64,000 bases of DNA from Kitasatospora papulosa (GCF_000717245.1 NZ_JNYQ01000006.1:216754-280753); one strand, 5' to 3'. Positions 22,940-31,786 are shown, counted from the first letter of the stretch. Notes: generated from the letters alone by a model not told the origin. Made by a program: numbers and translations.

Positions 22940-24580
22940 ATGACCGAGAGCACCGCCCCCCAGAGCGAACACCGCACCGTGCTGCTGCGCGGTGGAGACG
23001 TCCACAGCCCCGCCGATCCGTTCGCCACCGCGATGGTCGTCGAACGCGGCCATGTCGCCTGGGTCGGGTCCGAGGGGGCGGCCGACGCCTTCGCGAGCGG
23101 TGTCGACGAGGTGATCGACCTGGAGGGGGCCCTGGTCACCCCCGCTTTCACCGACTCCCACGTCCACACCACGTCGACCGGACTCGCTCTCACCGGGCTC
23201 GACCTCTCCGGGGCGCGCACGCTTGCCGAAGCCCTCGAACGCGTCCGCGCGTTCGCGAGCGACCAGGCGGACGGCGCGGTGATCCTCGGTCACGGATGGG
23301 ACGCGGCCCGCTGGCCCGAGCAGCGCCCCCCGTCGCGCCGGGAACTCGACGAGGCGGCCGGAGGCCGGGCCCTGTACCTGCCCCGGGTCGACGTCCACTC
23401 GGCCGTCGTGACCACGGCGCTCCTCGACCTGGTGCCGGGCGTCACCGGCAGGACCGGCTACCACCCCGACGGCCCCCTGACCGGCGACGCCCACCACGCG
23501 GTGCGCGCGGCGGCCCACGGGGCCGTCACCCCGGCGCAGCGGGCGCGGGCCCAGCGCGCCGCACTCGCGCACGCCGCCTCGCTGGGCATCGGCACCGTGC
23601 ACGAGTGCGCGGGCCCCGAGATCTCCGACGAGGAGGACTTCACCGCGCTCCTGGGGCTGGCCTCCGAACAGCCCGGCCCCCGGGTCTTCGGCTACTGGGC
23701 CGAGCCGGTGGAGGACGCGAAGGGTGCCCGGCGGATCCGTGAACTCGGTGCCGTGGGCGCGGCCGGCGACCTCTTCGTGGACGGGTCGCTGGGCTCGCAC
23801 ACCGCCCTCCTGCACGAGCCCTACGCCGACGCCCCGCACACCGGCGAGGGCCGTCTCGACGCCGCGGCGATCGCCGCGCATGTGACGGCGTGCACCGAAG
23901 CGGGTCTCCAGGCCGGATTCCACGCCATCGGTGACGCGGCGGTCTCCGCCGTGGTGGCCGGCGTCCGGGCCGCGGCCGAGACGCTCGGGCTCGCCCGGAT
24001 CAGGGCGGCCAGGCACCGGGTGGAACACGCCGAGATGCTCACCCCGGAGACCGTCGCCGCCTTCGCCGAGCTCGGCCTCACCGCCTCCGTCCAGCCGGCC
24101 TTCGACGCGGCCTGGGGCGGTCCCGACGGCATGTACGCCCGGCGCCTCGGTGCCGAGCGCGCCGCCACGCTCAACCCGTACGCCGCCCTGCTGCGCGCCG
24201 GTGTGCCCCTCGCCTTCGGCTCGGACAGCCCGGTCACCCCGCTGGACCCCTGGGGGACCGTGCGGGCCGCCGCCCACCACCGCACCCCGGACCACCGGGT
24301 CTCCGTGCGCGCAGGGTTCACCGCCCACACGCGGGGCGGCTGGCGGGCCGTGGGGCGCGACGACGGGGGTGTGCTCGTCCCGGGAGCCCCCGCCGACTAC
24401 GCCGTCTGGCGTACCGGCGACCTGCTGGTCCAGGCCCCCGACGACCGGGTGGCGCGCTGGTCCACCGATCCACGCTCCGGCACCCCTGGTCTGCCCGATC
24501 TCTCCCCGGGAGCGGACCTTCCGGTCTGTCTCCGCACGGTGGTGTTCGGACAAAATGTCTACGTACGGCCGAACGAGTGA
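22940..24580 (+). CDS. Amidohydrolase family protein (YtcJ-like, Amidohydro_3)
   Basis: 546 residues from ATG 22940. Metal-binding landmarks of the amidohydrolase superfamily are in order: FTDSHVHTTSTG (HxH), HECAG, HAIGDAA, HRVEHAEML, and a late FGSDSPV with the catalytic Asp. The N-terminal and C-terminal strands form the usual composite beta-sandwich. Family members hydrolyse C-N bonds in diverse substrates and most are uncharacterised. It follows the Lrp/AsnC gene on the same strand. Confidence 0.9.
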   Translation: MTESTAPQSEHRTVLLRGGDVHSPADPFATAMVVERGHVAWVGSEGAADAFASGVDEVIDLEGALVTPAFTDSHVHTTSTGLALTGLDLSGARTLAEALERVRAFASDQADGAVILGHGWDAARWPEQRPPSRRELDEAAGGRALYLPRVDVHSAVVTTALLDLVPGVTGRTGYHPDGPLTGDAHHAVRAAAHGAVTPAQRARAQRAALAHAASLGIGTVHECAGPEISDEEDFTALLGLASEQPGPRVFGYWAEPVEDAKGARRIRELGAVGAAGDLFVDGSLGSHTALLHEPYADAPHTGEGRLDAAAIAAHVTACTEAGLQAGFHAIGDAAVSAVVAGVRAAAETLGLARIRAARHRVEHAEMLTPETVAAFAELGLTASVQPAFDAAWGGPDGMYARRLGAERAATLNPYAALLRAGVPLAFGSDSPVTPLDPWGTVRAAAHHRTPDHRVSVRAGFTAHTRGGWRAVGRDDGGVLVPGAPADYAVWRTGDLLVQAPDDRVARWSTDPRSGTPGLPDLSPGADLPVCLRTVVFGQNVYVRPNE

Positions 24581-25115
24581 CGTCGCGCTGTTCCGTACCG
24601 CCGATCGATGGCGCGGGCACTCTGCGACGACCTGTGAGTCCGCTGCGCTGACCAGGCGTTTTCCGAAGAAACGGCAGGTCGGGCGACTGTTGACAGAAAG
24701 CGGCTGCGGGCCGGTAGGTTCGGCCGGGTCCACCACTGGACGTCCGACCGGTCAGACCTCCACGCAGTCGTCGAACGCCGCTGGGTCATGTGGGGTGGTG
24801 TGCCGCACCGGTGCAGCACCACGACAGCCAGGTTCAGCGCCCGCGCCTCGGGGGCGTGGGAAGGTTTCGTCCGGACGGCAGGTGCGACCCGGGTGGGGCC
24901 CGGAGGTTCAGTAGACAACGGCTCTCGGTCGACCCGCAGCCAGCGGATCCCAGGTCGGCCCGAAGGACACCGGGCCCCCACCCGCAGTGGTCCCCTTCTG
25001 TCCGCAGTTCCACGCTTCTGTCCGCGGGGGCGGACGCGACCCGTGACCATGTCGGAGTCCTGCCGCCCCGTGCTGGATATGGTGTGCACCTGCGTACGGA
25101 CTTTAAGGGGCAGTA
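24581..25115 (+). promoter_or_regulatory. Long non-coding interval with promoter and repeats upstream of ppm1
   Basis: 535 bp with no convincing gene on either strand. TTGACA at 24690-24695 and TAGGTT at 24715-24720 (19-bp spacing) make a good promoter, which would give a ~390-nt leader before the GTG. A second -10-like TATGGT lies at 25078-25083. CTTCTGTCCGC is repeated directly at 24995-25005 and 25015-25025, 20 bp apart. A GTGGTG/CACCAC dyad with an inner GCACCGGTGC palindrome lies near 24800-24830. The leader could hold a structured RNA, but no known class is recognised. Confidence 0.5.
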
Positions 25116-25883
25116 GTGAACGACGGCGGTCAGAGGCAGTTCGGCCCGCTCGGCAGAGTCTTGGTGATCATTCCGACCTACAACGAGGCCGAGAACGTCA
25201 AGCTGATCGTCGCCCGGGTGCGCGCCGCCGTTCCGGATGCGGACGTCCTCGTCGCCGACGACAACAGCCCCGACGGCACCGGCAAGGTCGCCGACGAGCT
25301 CGCGGTCGGCGACAGCCATGTGCACGTCCTTCACCGCAAGGGCAAGGAAGGGCTCGGCGCCGCCTACCTTGCCGGTTTCCGCTGGGGTTCCGAGCACGGC
25401 TACGGCGTCCTGGTCGAGATGGACGCGGACGGCTCGCACCAGCCGGAGGAACTGCCCCGCCTGCTCACCGCGCTGAAGGGCGCCGACCTGGTCCTCGGCT
25501 CGCGCTGGGTGCCCGGTGGCCGGGTGGTCAACTGGCCCCGGCACCGCGAGATGATCTCCCGCGGCGGCAGCCTCTACTCCCGGATGCTGCTGGGCCTCTC
25601 GGTCCGGGACGTCACCGGCGGCTACCGGGCCTTCCGCACCGAGACCCTGGACGGGCTCGGCCTCGACGAGGTCGCCTCGCAGGGGTACTGCTTCCAGGTC
25701 GACCTCGCCCGGCGGGCCGTCGAGGCGGGCTACCACGTCGTCGAGGTGCCCATCACCTTCATGGAGCGCGAGATCGGCGACTCCAAGATGAGCCGCGACA
25801 TCCTCGTCGAGGCCCTGTGGCGGGTCACCGGCTGGGGCATCACCGGACGGGCCAACAAGGTGCTGGGCCGCAAGGCCCCCTGA
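25116..25883 (+). CDS. ppm1: Polyprenol monophosphomannose synthase (GT2 family)
   Basis: 255 residues from GTG 25116, with AAGGGG ten bases upstream. GT2 fold: VIIPTYNEAENV at the start, then VADDNSPDGT, the metal-binding MDADGSHQPEELP, VLGSRW, and the acceptor-side VTGGYRAF and GYCFQVD. It transfers mannose from GDP-mannose to polyprenyl phosphate at the membrane, supplying protein O-mannosylation and lipoglycans. No transmembrane or Lnt domain is fused. In Streptomyces this enzyme is usually called Ppm1, and it lies next to fxsA and rbpA as it does here. Confidence 0.9.
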   Translation: MNDGGQRQFGPLGRVLVIIPTYNEAENVKLIVARVRAAVPDADVLVADDNSPDGTGKVADELAVGDSHVHVLHRKGKEGLGAAYLAGFRWGSEHGYGVLVEMDADGSHQPEELPRLLTALKGADLVLGSRWVPGGRVVNWPRHREMISRGGSLYSRMLLGLSVRDVTGGYRAFRTETLDGLGLDEVASQGYCFQVDLARRAVEAGYHVVEVPITFMEREIGDSKMSRDILVEALWRVTGWGITGRANKVLGRKAP

Positions 25884-25955
25884 CCGCCCTGCCGGCCGAA
25901 GCCTCATGATCACCCCCTTACGCCGCCTGCACGCCCGTACAGGCACACTGGGGGC

Positions 25956-26555
25956 ATGACGACCGGCACCCCGCCTCCGACCCGTCCACGGCGCTCACGC
26001 GCCCGTACCCTCCTGCCGCTGGGCATCGCCGCCTGGCTGGTCCTGGAGATCTGGCTGCTGACCGTGGTGGCCGGTGCGACGAACGGTTTCACCGTGCTGC
26101 TGATCCTGGTCGCCGGCGCCGTGCTCGGCGCCGCGGTGATCAAGCGGGCCGGCCGACGCGCCTTCCGCAACCTCACCGAGACCCTGCAGCGGATGCCCGG
26201 GCAGCCCGGCGCTCCCGAGGGCCCGGCCGAGGCCCCGTCCGGCACCAAGGGCAACGGCTTCCTGATGCTGGGCGGCCTGCTCCTGATGATCCCCGGCATG
26301 ATCTCCGACGTGGCGGGGCTCCTGCTCCTGCTGCCCCCGGTCCGTACCGTGCTCGGGCGCTCCGCCGAGCGCTCCCTGGACCGCCGGATGAGGGCGGCGA
26401 CGCCCGGCGGGTTCTCGGACGCCTTCCAGCAGGCACGCATCCACCGGCCGGACGGCAAGGTCGTCCAGGGCGAGGTCATCCGCGAGGACGGCCGGACCAC
26501 GCACCCCCGCCCGGACGACGGCACCGGCACGGACCGGCCGCCGCTGACCCCCTGA
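25956..26555 (+). CDS. fxsA: FxsA family membrane protein
   Basis: 199 residues from ATG 25956. An N-terminal pair of membrane spans (about residues 15-65, LLPLGIAAWLVLEIWLL and VLLILVAGAVLGAAVI) and a second hydrophobic pair (about 103-130, LGGLLLMIPGMISDVAGLLLLLP) match the FxsA family. The name comes from suppression of F-plasmid exclusion of phage T7 in E. coli; the general function is unknown. The hydrophilic C-terminal tail is extended. It is 72 bp after ppm1, likely cotranscribed, and convergent with rbpA. Confidence 0.88.
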   Translation: MTTGTPPPTRPRRSRARTLLPLGIAAWLVLEIWLLTVVAGATNGFTVLLILVAGAVLGAAVIKRAGRRAFRNLTETLQRMPGQPGAPEGPAEAPSGTKGNGFLMLGGLLLMIPGMISDVAGLLLLLPPVRTVLGRSAERSLDRRMRAATPGGFSDAFQQARIHRPDGKVVQGEVIREDGRTTHPRPDDGTGTDRPPLTP

Positions 26556-26625
26556 CCTCCCGGTCCCGCCGCCGTCACCCGTCACGGGGCGCGGCGGCGG
26601 GCCCCCGGAAAGGTCCTGGCACACC

Positions 26626-26674
26626 AAGAGCCGCGGGCCGCGACACATGTGCTGTGTCGCGGCCCGCGGCTCTT
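26626..26674. terminator. Strong bidirectional terminator between fxsA and rbpA
   Basis: A perfect 22-bp inverted repeat (26626-26647 with 26653-26674) with a five-base loop lies between convergent genes, 21 bp past the rbpA stop. It is the longest uninterrupted stem I found in the window. Confidence 0.9.
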
Positions 26675-26695
26675 GATCTGTGCGGTGTGGCGCGG

Positions 26696-27070
26696 TCAGG
26701 CGGACTTCCTGCTGTCCCGCGGGTGCACGGCGATGTTCATGGCACCGGAGCGGAGAACCGCCAGCCTCTCGGCCAGCACCTCTTCCAGCTCCTCGCGGGT
26801 GCGCCGCTCCATGAGCATGTCCCAGTGCGTACGCGCAGGCTTGCCCTTCTTCTCTTCGGGGCCATCCCCGTCCACCAGGAGTGCCGTGGCGCCGCACGCC
26901 TTGCACTCCCACTCCGGCGGAATTTCCGCCTCTACCGAGAACGGCATCTCGAATCGATGTCCGTTCGGGCATGCGTACTCCACCGCCTGGCGCGGGGCCA
27001 GATCGATGCCGCGGTCCGTCTCGTAGCTGGTAACCACGAGTCGCGTGCCGCGGAGAGCTCGCTCACTCAT
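26696..27070 (-). CDS. rbpA: RNA polymerase-binding protein RbpA
   Basis: 124 residues from ATG 27070. RbpA is the actinobacterial protein that binds the principal sigma factor and stimulates transcription and rifampicin tolerance. The N-terminal core shows the metal-site pattern CPNGH...CKACG, and the C-terminal sigma-interaction helices (ERRTREELEEVLAERLAVLR) are intact. Residues 1-25 hold the basic linker (ALRGTRLVVTSYE). A sigma-R type promoter lies upstream, in keeping with known disulphide-stress control of rbpA. Confidence 0.97.
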   Translation of the reverse strand: MSERALRGTRLVVTSYETDRGIDLAPRQAVEYACPNGHRFEMPFSVEAEIPPEWECKACGATALLVDGDGPEEKKGKPARTHWDMLMERRTREELEEVLAERLAVLRSGAMNIAVHPRDSRKSA

Positions 27071-27131
27071 GAATCGTGCCTCCCGGGCTTGTCGCCCACA
27101 GGACAGGTGTCGCTGTCGTCGTCATCCGGTC

Positions 27132-27157
27132 AACGTCCGGTCGGCGGCAAAGATTCC
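27132..27157 (-). promoter_or_regulatory. Sigma-R (thiol stress) promoter of rbpA
   Basis: Minus-strand GGAAT (27153-27157), 18 bp spacer, GTT (27132-27134) is an exact match to the Streptomyces SigR consensus GGAAT-N18-GTT. It would start transcription about 55 nt before the rbpA ATG. Known from S. coelicolor rbpA. Confidence 0.85.
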
Positions 27158-27225
27158 CGTCGCCGGTCATGCGTCGCCCGTCGTGCCGCTGCTTGGTCTG
27201 GGTTGCTTACCCATCGGTGCCCGGT

Positions 27226-27252
27226 TTGTCACCTATGTTCGACGTTGTCACC
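27226..27252. repeat. Direct repeat TTGTCACC in the rbpA/MFS interval
   Basis: TTGTCACC occurs at 27226-27233 and 27245-27252, 19 bp apart, about 160-180 bp upstream of rbpA. It may be an operator or part of a second promoter; nothing further supports a function. Confidence 0.35.
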
Positions 27253-27334
27253 CAACGGTTCGACGTCTTCCACTCGCAGTAACGGTCCTCCGGGCAGGCC
27301 AAAGGCGTACACTACCGGCCTTTCACTTCGACGT

Positions 27335-28699
27335 CTAAATCCGCTCCGGAACGGGATTGCCCGCGGCGGCCACCGCGGCCCGCACGGGCACCCTCGCCAG
27401 CAGGGCCGAGCCGACCGCGAAGAAGAGCACCAGGGACAGGATCGCATCCCTGTAGCTGCCGGTGAGCTGGTAGCCGAGACCGAAGACCAGGGGCCCCAGC
27501 CAGCTGAGCCCCCGGTCGCTCATCTCGTAGGCGGAGAAGTACTCCGCCTCCTTCCCGCGGGGGATCAGGTGCGAGAACAGCGACCGCGAGAGAGCCTGGC
27601 TGCCGCCCATCACGAGCCCGATCGCGGCCGCCAGGACGTAGAAGAACACCGGCGCGTCGGAGGGCAGGACATAGGCCGCGGCGAGGATCAGGGTCCAGAC
27701 CGCCAGCGACGCGAGAATCGTGCGCTTCGCTCCGTACACCCGGGCGAGTCGTCCCATGCCCAGGGCCCCGGCCACCGCCAGCACCTGCACGAGCAGCACC
27801 GCGGTGATCAAGGTCGTCTGATCGAGGCCGAGCTCCTCGGAGCCGTACAGGGAGGCCTGCGAGATCACCGTCTGGATGCCGTCGTTGTAGACCAGATAGG
27901 CGAGCAGGAAGGACAGCGTGAGCGGATGGCGGCGCATGTCGCGCAGCGTCGCCCGCAGCTGCCGCCATCCGGAGCCGACCGCTCCGTCGCCGCCCGCCTC
28001 GACCCGCCGGTCGCGCAGCCGCCGCAGCGGTACCAGGGCGAAGGCCCCCCACCACACGCCGGCCGAGGCGATGCAGATCCGTACCGCGTCGGACTCCGAC
28101 AGCCCGAAGGAGTCGTGGCCCGTGTAGAGGACCAGATTCAGGACGAGGACGAACGCCCCCGAGGTGTACCCGAACGCCCAGCCGCGCGAGGAGACCGCGT
28201 CGCGCTCCTCCGGGGTGGCGATCTGGGGCAGATACGCGTTGTACAGGGCCATCGACACGGAGATCGACGCGTTCGCCACGATCAGCAGGAAGGCGCCCAG
28301 GAGGTAGCGGTCGCCGTCCAGGAAGAACATGCAGGCCGTCGCCGTCGCGCCCGTGTAGGCGGCCGCCGCGAGCAGGGGCTTCTTCCGGCCCGTGCGGTCC
28401 GCCGCCGCACCCACGACGGGCATCACGAGCACCGCCACGACGATGGACACCGACACGGCGTACGCGAAGAGCGAACCGGCGCGGACGGGTATGCCCAGCG
28501 GGTGAACGAACCCCTCCGCGTCCGCGGCCCTTTTGGCTATGGACGTCAGGTACGGGCCGAGGAAGACCGTCAGCACGCTGGTGGAGTACACCGAGCACGC
28601 GAAGTCGTAGAAGTACCAGCCGCGCTGCTCGCGCCTGCGCTCGTCGGTCCCGGCCGGCTGCCCGGCCGGATCCGCGGTCCCTGCGGTTCCGGTGCTCAC
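27335..28699 (-). CDS. MFS transporter, UMF1/Atg22-like family
   Basis: 454 residues, GTG start at 28699, about twelve membrane spans. The N-terminal motif GWYFYDFACSVYSTSV and MPVVGAAADRTGRKKP (the MFS loop 2-3 signature) are typical of the UMF1 branch, which is related to vacuolar effluxer Atg22. A central ~30-residue cytoplasmic loop (RRLRDRRVEAGG) separates the halves. Substrate is unknown, with amino-acid efflux possible by homology. It precedes the glycerophosphodiesterase gene on the same strand, 46 bp apart. Confidence 0.88.
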   Translation of the reverse strand: MSTGTAGTADPAGQPAGTDERRREQRGWYFYDFACSVYSTSVLTVFLGPYLTSIAKRAADAEGFVHPLGIPVRAGSLFAYAVSVSIVVAVLVMPVVGAAADRTGRKKPLLAAAAYTGATATACMFFLDGDRYLLGAFLLIVANASISVSMALYNAYLPQIATPEERDAVSSRGWAFGYTSGAFVLVLNLVLYTGHDSFGLSESDAVRICIASAGVWWGAFALVPLRRLRDRRVEAGGDGAVGSGWRQLRATLRDMRRHPLTLSFLLAYLVYNDGIQTVISQASLYGSEELGLDQTTLITAVLLVQVLAVAGALGMGRLARVYGAKRTILASLAVWTLILAAAYVLPSDAPVFFYVLAAAIGLVMGGSQALSRSLFSHLIPRGKEAEYFSAYEMSDRGLSWLGPLVFGLGYQLTGSYRDAILSLVLFFAVGSALLARVPVRAAVAAAGNPVPERI

Positions 28700-28745
28700 A
28701 CCGCGCCCCCTCGTTCGTCCCGTGCGGACGCGGCCGGTCCCGGCA

Positions 28746-29519
28746 TCAGGCCCAGGCCCCCCGCCCGCTCAGCACCGTGCGCAGCGTCTCGATGTGATCG
28801 GTCATGATGCCATCCACCCCGAGGTCCAGGAGCGCCGCCATCCGTTCCGGTTCGTTGACCGTCCAGACATGCACCTGCAGGCCGCGGGCGTGTGCCGTGC
28901 GGACGAACCGGCGGTCGACGACACGGACGCCGTTCTGGCTCTCGGGGACCTGCGCGCAGACGGCGCCCGCCCGGAGCGGCGCCGGGATGCCGTAGGAGCG
29001 CAGTCGCAGGCCCAGCACCCCGCGTACCCCGTAGGAGGTGGCCAGCCGCGGACCCGCGAGGCGGGCGGCCCGGGCCACCCGCGTCTCCGAGAACGACCCC
29101 ACGCAGACCCGGTCCCAGGCGTCGGTCCTGCGGATCAGGTCGACGAGCGGCACGAGGGCGGGCTCCGCCTTGATGTCCACGTTCCAGCGGGCGTGCGGGA
29201 ACTCCTCCAGCAGTTCTTCGAACAGAGGCAGTGGCTCACTGCCTCCCACCCGCGCCCGGCGCACCTCGCTCCAGGGGAGGCGGGATATGCGCCCCCGGGC
29301 GTCCGTCACCCGGTCCAGCGTCGGGTCGTGGAAGGCGACCAGGCGCCCGTCCGACGTGGCGTGCACATCGGTCTCGAAGTAGCGGTAGCCGGCGCCGGAC
29401 GCCCGGCGGAACGCGGCTGCGGTGTTCTCCAGGCCGTCCGCCGCCCCGCCGCGGTGGGCGAAGGCGATCGTCGAAGGATGGTCCAGGTAGGGGTGGCGCC
29501 CCGAATTCGCTGCGGTCAC
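28746..29519 (-). CDS. Glycerophosphodiester phosphodiesterase (GDPD)
   Basis: 257 residues from GTG 29519, which overlaps the stop of the upstream membrane-protein gene (GTGA). Family residues are present: FAHRGGAADGLENT (catalytic His), YFETDVHATSDGRLVAFHDPTLDRVT (Glu/Asp metal ligands and second catalytic His), and a late VHVWTVNEP. It hydrolyses glycerophosphodiesters from phospholipid turnover to glycerol-3-phosphate. No signal peptide, so cytoplasmic. Coupled to the YczE-type gene and followed by the MFS gene. Confidence 0.93.
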   Translation of the reverse strand: MTAANSGRHPYLDHPSTIAFAHRGGAADGLENTAAAFRRASGAGYRYFETDVHATSDGRLVAFHDPTLDRVTDARGRISRLPWSEVRRARVGGSEPLPLFEELLEEFPHARWNVDIKAEPALVPLVDLIRRTDAWDRVCVGSFSETRVARAARLAGPRLATSYGVRGVLGLRLRSYGIPAPLRAGAVCAQVPESQNGVRVVDRRFVRTAHARGLQVHVWTVNEPERMAALLDLGVDGIMTDHIETLRTVLSGRGAWA

Positions 29520-30184
29520 CGCGGAAGTATCGCCTCCCGAGGTGACGGTCCGGTACCGGCCACGGTGCGGGCATCCGGCGCGGAGAGGTCGAAGACGCGC
29601 AGGAAGAACTGCGCGAGCGGGCCGATGGCCAGGGCGTACAGGACGGTGCCGACGCCCAGGGATCCGCCGAGAAGGAAGCCGGTCACGACCACCGCCACCT
29701 CGATCGCCGTGCGCACCATCCTGATGGAGCGGCCCGTGAGCCGGTTCAGGCCCGTCATCAGGCCGTCGCGGGGACCCGGACCGAAGCGTGCCGAGATGTA
29801 GAGGCCGGTGGCCACGCCGTTGAGCACGATGCCCGCCGCCGTCAACGGGATCTGCGCCCCGAGGCCGTGCACATCCGGTACCAGGGCGAGGGTGCCGTCC
29901 ATCGCGATCCCGACGGCGAAGACGTTGGACACCGTGCCGAGCCCCGGTCGCTGCCTGATCGGGATCCACAGGAGCAGGACGACCGCCCCGACGATGATCG
30001 AGACGACCCCGATGGAGATACCGGTCCGCTCGGAGAGCCCCTGGTGCAGCACCCCCCACGGTTCGAGTCCCAGCCCGGCGCGCACCAGGAGCGCCGAACT
30101 GGCCCCGTACAGAGCCAGACCGACGTACAGATGGGTCAGCCGCCGGGTGAGCCTGGTGCCGCTCCGCGCGGTGGGATCGGACAA
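29516..30184 (-). CDS. YczE/YitT-type integral membrane protein
   Basis: 222 residues, read from a TTG at 30184 with AGGGGG about ten bases upstream. About five membrane spans. The segments YGASSALLVRAGLGLEPWGVLHQGLS and LGTVSNVFAVGIAMD resemble YczE proteins, a membrane family of unknown function. In many bacteria yczE-type genes are linked to a MocR-type regulator, and the gene at 30287 on the other strand is exactly that. The stop overlaps the GDPD start. Confidence 0.8.
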   Translation of the reverse strand: MSDPTARSGTRLTRRLTHLYVGLALYGASSALLVRAGLGLEPWGVLHQGLSERTGISIGVVSIIVGAVVLLLWIPIRQRPGLGTVSNVFAVGIAMDGTLALVPDVHGLGAQIPLTAAGIVLNGVATGLYISARFGPGPRDGLMTGLNRLTGRSIRMVRTAIEVAVVVTGFLLGGSLGVGTVLYALAIGPLAQFFLRVFDLSAPDARTVAGTGPSPREAILPR

Positions 30185-30240
30185 GGTGGTGCCCCCTGTG
30201 TGGTGGTGGTGGACTGCTCCGTGTCACTCTGTGGCAGGGG

Positions 30241-30263
30241 ATTGGCTGCCAACTATGGCCAAT
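30241..30263. promoter_or_regulatory. Candidate MocR operator in the yczE/mocR divergent promoter
   Basis: ATTGGC (30241-30246) and GCCAAT (30258-30263) form a perfect 6-bp dyad, and an inner TTGGC-T-GCCAA (30242-30252) overlaps it. The result is nested half-sites ending 23 bp before the regulator ATG and about 57 bp from the yczE-type start. Confidence 0.55.
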
Positions 30264-30286
30264 CCGAGGAAGGTGGACTGATTCTC

Positions 30287-31786
30287 ATGGTGCAGTGGAC
30301 CTCGACCGTCGGCGCGGCGCAGCTCGCCCGCCAGCTCCAGGGTCAGCAGGCCCGTCCCCTGGCGCCGGGCACCCGCAAACCGCCCGCCTACCGCGCCCTC
30401 GCCGACGGGGTCCGTCTGCTCGTCCTGGAGGGCCGGGTCCCGGTCGCCGCGAGGCTGCCGGCCGAGCGTGAGCTCGCCCTCGCCCTGTCCCTCAGCCGCA
30501 CCACCGTAGCCGCCGCCTACGAGGCACTGCGCGCGGAGGGATTCCTGGAGTCACGCCGCGGTGCCGGCAGCTGGACCGCCGTCCCGGCCGGGAACCCGCT
30601 GCCGGCCCGGGGCCTCGAACCGCTGCCGCCGGAATCCCTCGGCTCGATGATCGACCTCGGCTGCGCCGCCCTGCCCGCCCCGGAACCGTGGCTCACCAGG
30701 GCCGTCCAAGGGGCACTGGAGGAACTGCCGCCGTACGCGCACACCCACGGCGACTACCCGGCCGGCCTGCCCGCCCTCCGGCAGATGATCGCGGACCGCT
30801 ACACCGGGTGCGGCATCCCGACGATGCCGGAACAGATCATGGTCACCACCGGGGCGATGGGAGCCATCGACGCCATCTGCCACCTCTTCGCCGGGCGCGG
30901 CGAGCGCATCGCGGTGGAGTCCCCGAGCTACGCCAACATCCTCCAGCTCATGCGTGAGACCGGCGCCAGGCTGGTGCCGGTGGCGATGGAGGAGGGGCTC
31001 GGCGGCTGGGACATGAACCGGTGGCGGCAGGTGCTGCGGGACGCGGCGCCGCGCCTGGCCTACGTCGTCGCGGACTTCCACAACCCCACGGGCGCCCTGG
31101 CCGACGAGCAGCAGCGCCGCGCCTTGGTCGAAGCCGCGCGGTCGGCGGGCACGGTGCTGGTCGTCGACGAGACCATGAGCGAGCTGGACCTGGACGCCGG
31201 CGAGGACATGCCGCGCAAGGTCTGCGCCTTCGACCCCGCGGGTAGCACCGTCCTGACCGTCGGATCCGCCAGCAAGGCGTTCTGGGCCGGTATGCGCATC
31301 GGCTGGGTCCGGGCCGCGCCGGACGTGATCCGCAGCCTGGTCGCGGCCCGCGCGTACGCCGACATGGGAACCCCGGTGCTGGAGCAGCTCGCCATCAACT
31401 GGCTGATGCGGACCGGCGGCTGGGAGCAGGCCGTGGCCGTCCGGCGTGAGCAGGCGCGGGAGAACAGGGACGCCCTGGTGCGGGCGGTGCGACGAGAGCT
31501 CCCCGCGTGGGAGTTCGAGGTGCCGCGCGGTGGCCTCACGCTCTGGGTGCGCACCGGCGGGCTGTCCGGCTCCCGGCTGGCCGTGGCGGGCGAACGTGTC
31601 GGCGTCCGCGTCCCGTCGGGGCCCCGGTTCGGGGTCGACGGGGCCTTCGAGGGCTATGTGCGGCTGCCCTTCACGGTGGGCGGCGCGGTGGCGGACGAGG
31701 CGGCTCAGCGGCTCGCCACGGCCGCCGGCCTGGTCGCCTCCGGCGCGGGGGTGGGGGCGGAGGCCCCCCGGACCTTCGTCGCCTGA
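30287..31786 (+). CDS. MocR family regulator (GntR helix-turn-helix plus aminotransferase domain)
   Basis: 499 residues from ATG 30287. The N-terminal GntR winged helix (LPAERELALALSLSRTTVAAAYEALRAEGFL) spans about residues 50-95. A class I aminotransferase-like domain fills the rest, with HNPTG (about 265), VVDETMSEL, and the PLP lysine K330 in SASKAFWAGMRIGW. MocR proteins sense PLP-linked ligands and usually control a divergent neighbour. The neighbour here, yczE-type, makes this a YczR-like regulator. Confidence 0.93.
   Translation: MVQWTSTVGAAQLARQLQGQQARPLAPGTRKPPAYRALADGVRLLVLEGRVPVAARLPAERELALALSLSRTTVAAAYEALRAEGFLESRRGAGSWTAVPAGNPLPARGLEPLPPESLGSMIDLGCAALPAPEPWLTRAVQGALEELPPYAHTHGDYPAGLPALRQMIADRYTGCGIPTMPEQIMVTTGAMGAIDAICHLFAGRGERIAVESPSYANILQLMRETGARLVPVAMEEGLGGWDMNRWRQVLRDAAPRLAYVVADFHNPTGALADEQQRRALVEAARSAGTVLVVDETMSELDLDAGEDMPRKVCAFDPAGSTVLTVGSASKAFWAGMRIGWVRAAPDVIRSLVAARAYADMGTPVLEQLAINWLMRTGGWEQAVAVRREQARENRDALVRAVRRELPAWEFEVPRGGLTLWVRTGGLSGSRLAVAGERVGVRVPSGPRFGVDGAFEGYVRLPFTVGGAVADEAAQRLATAAGLVASGAGVGAEAPRTFVA

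Noticed and set aside
24559..25089. A 176-codon minus-strand ORF in the gap before ppm1
   Set aside because: Its composition (many Arg, Ser, Pro; no hydrophobic pattern) and lack of a ribosome-binding site suggest chance; + strand frames there are equally unconvincing.
26626..26674. The long palindrome as an attachment site or mobile-element end
   Set aside because: It lies symmetrically between convergent genes, has a short loop and no flanking direct repeats or integrase, so a terminator is the simpler reading.
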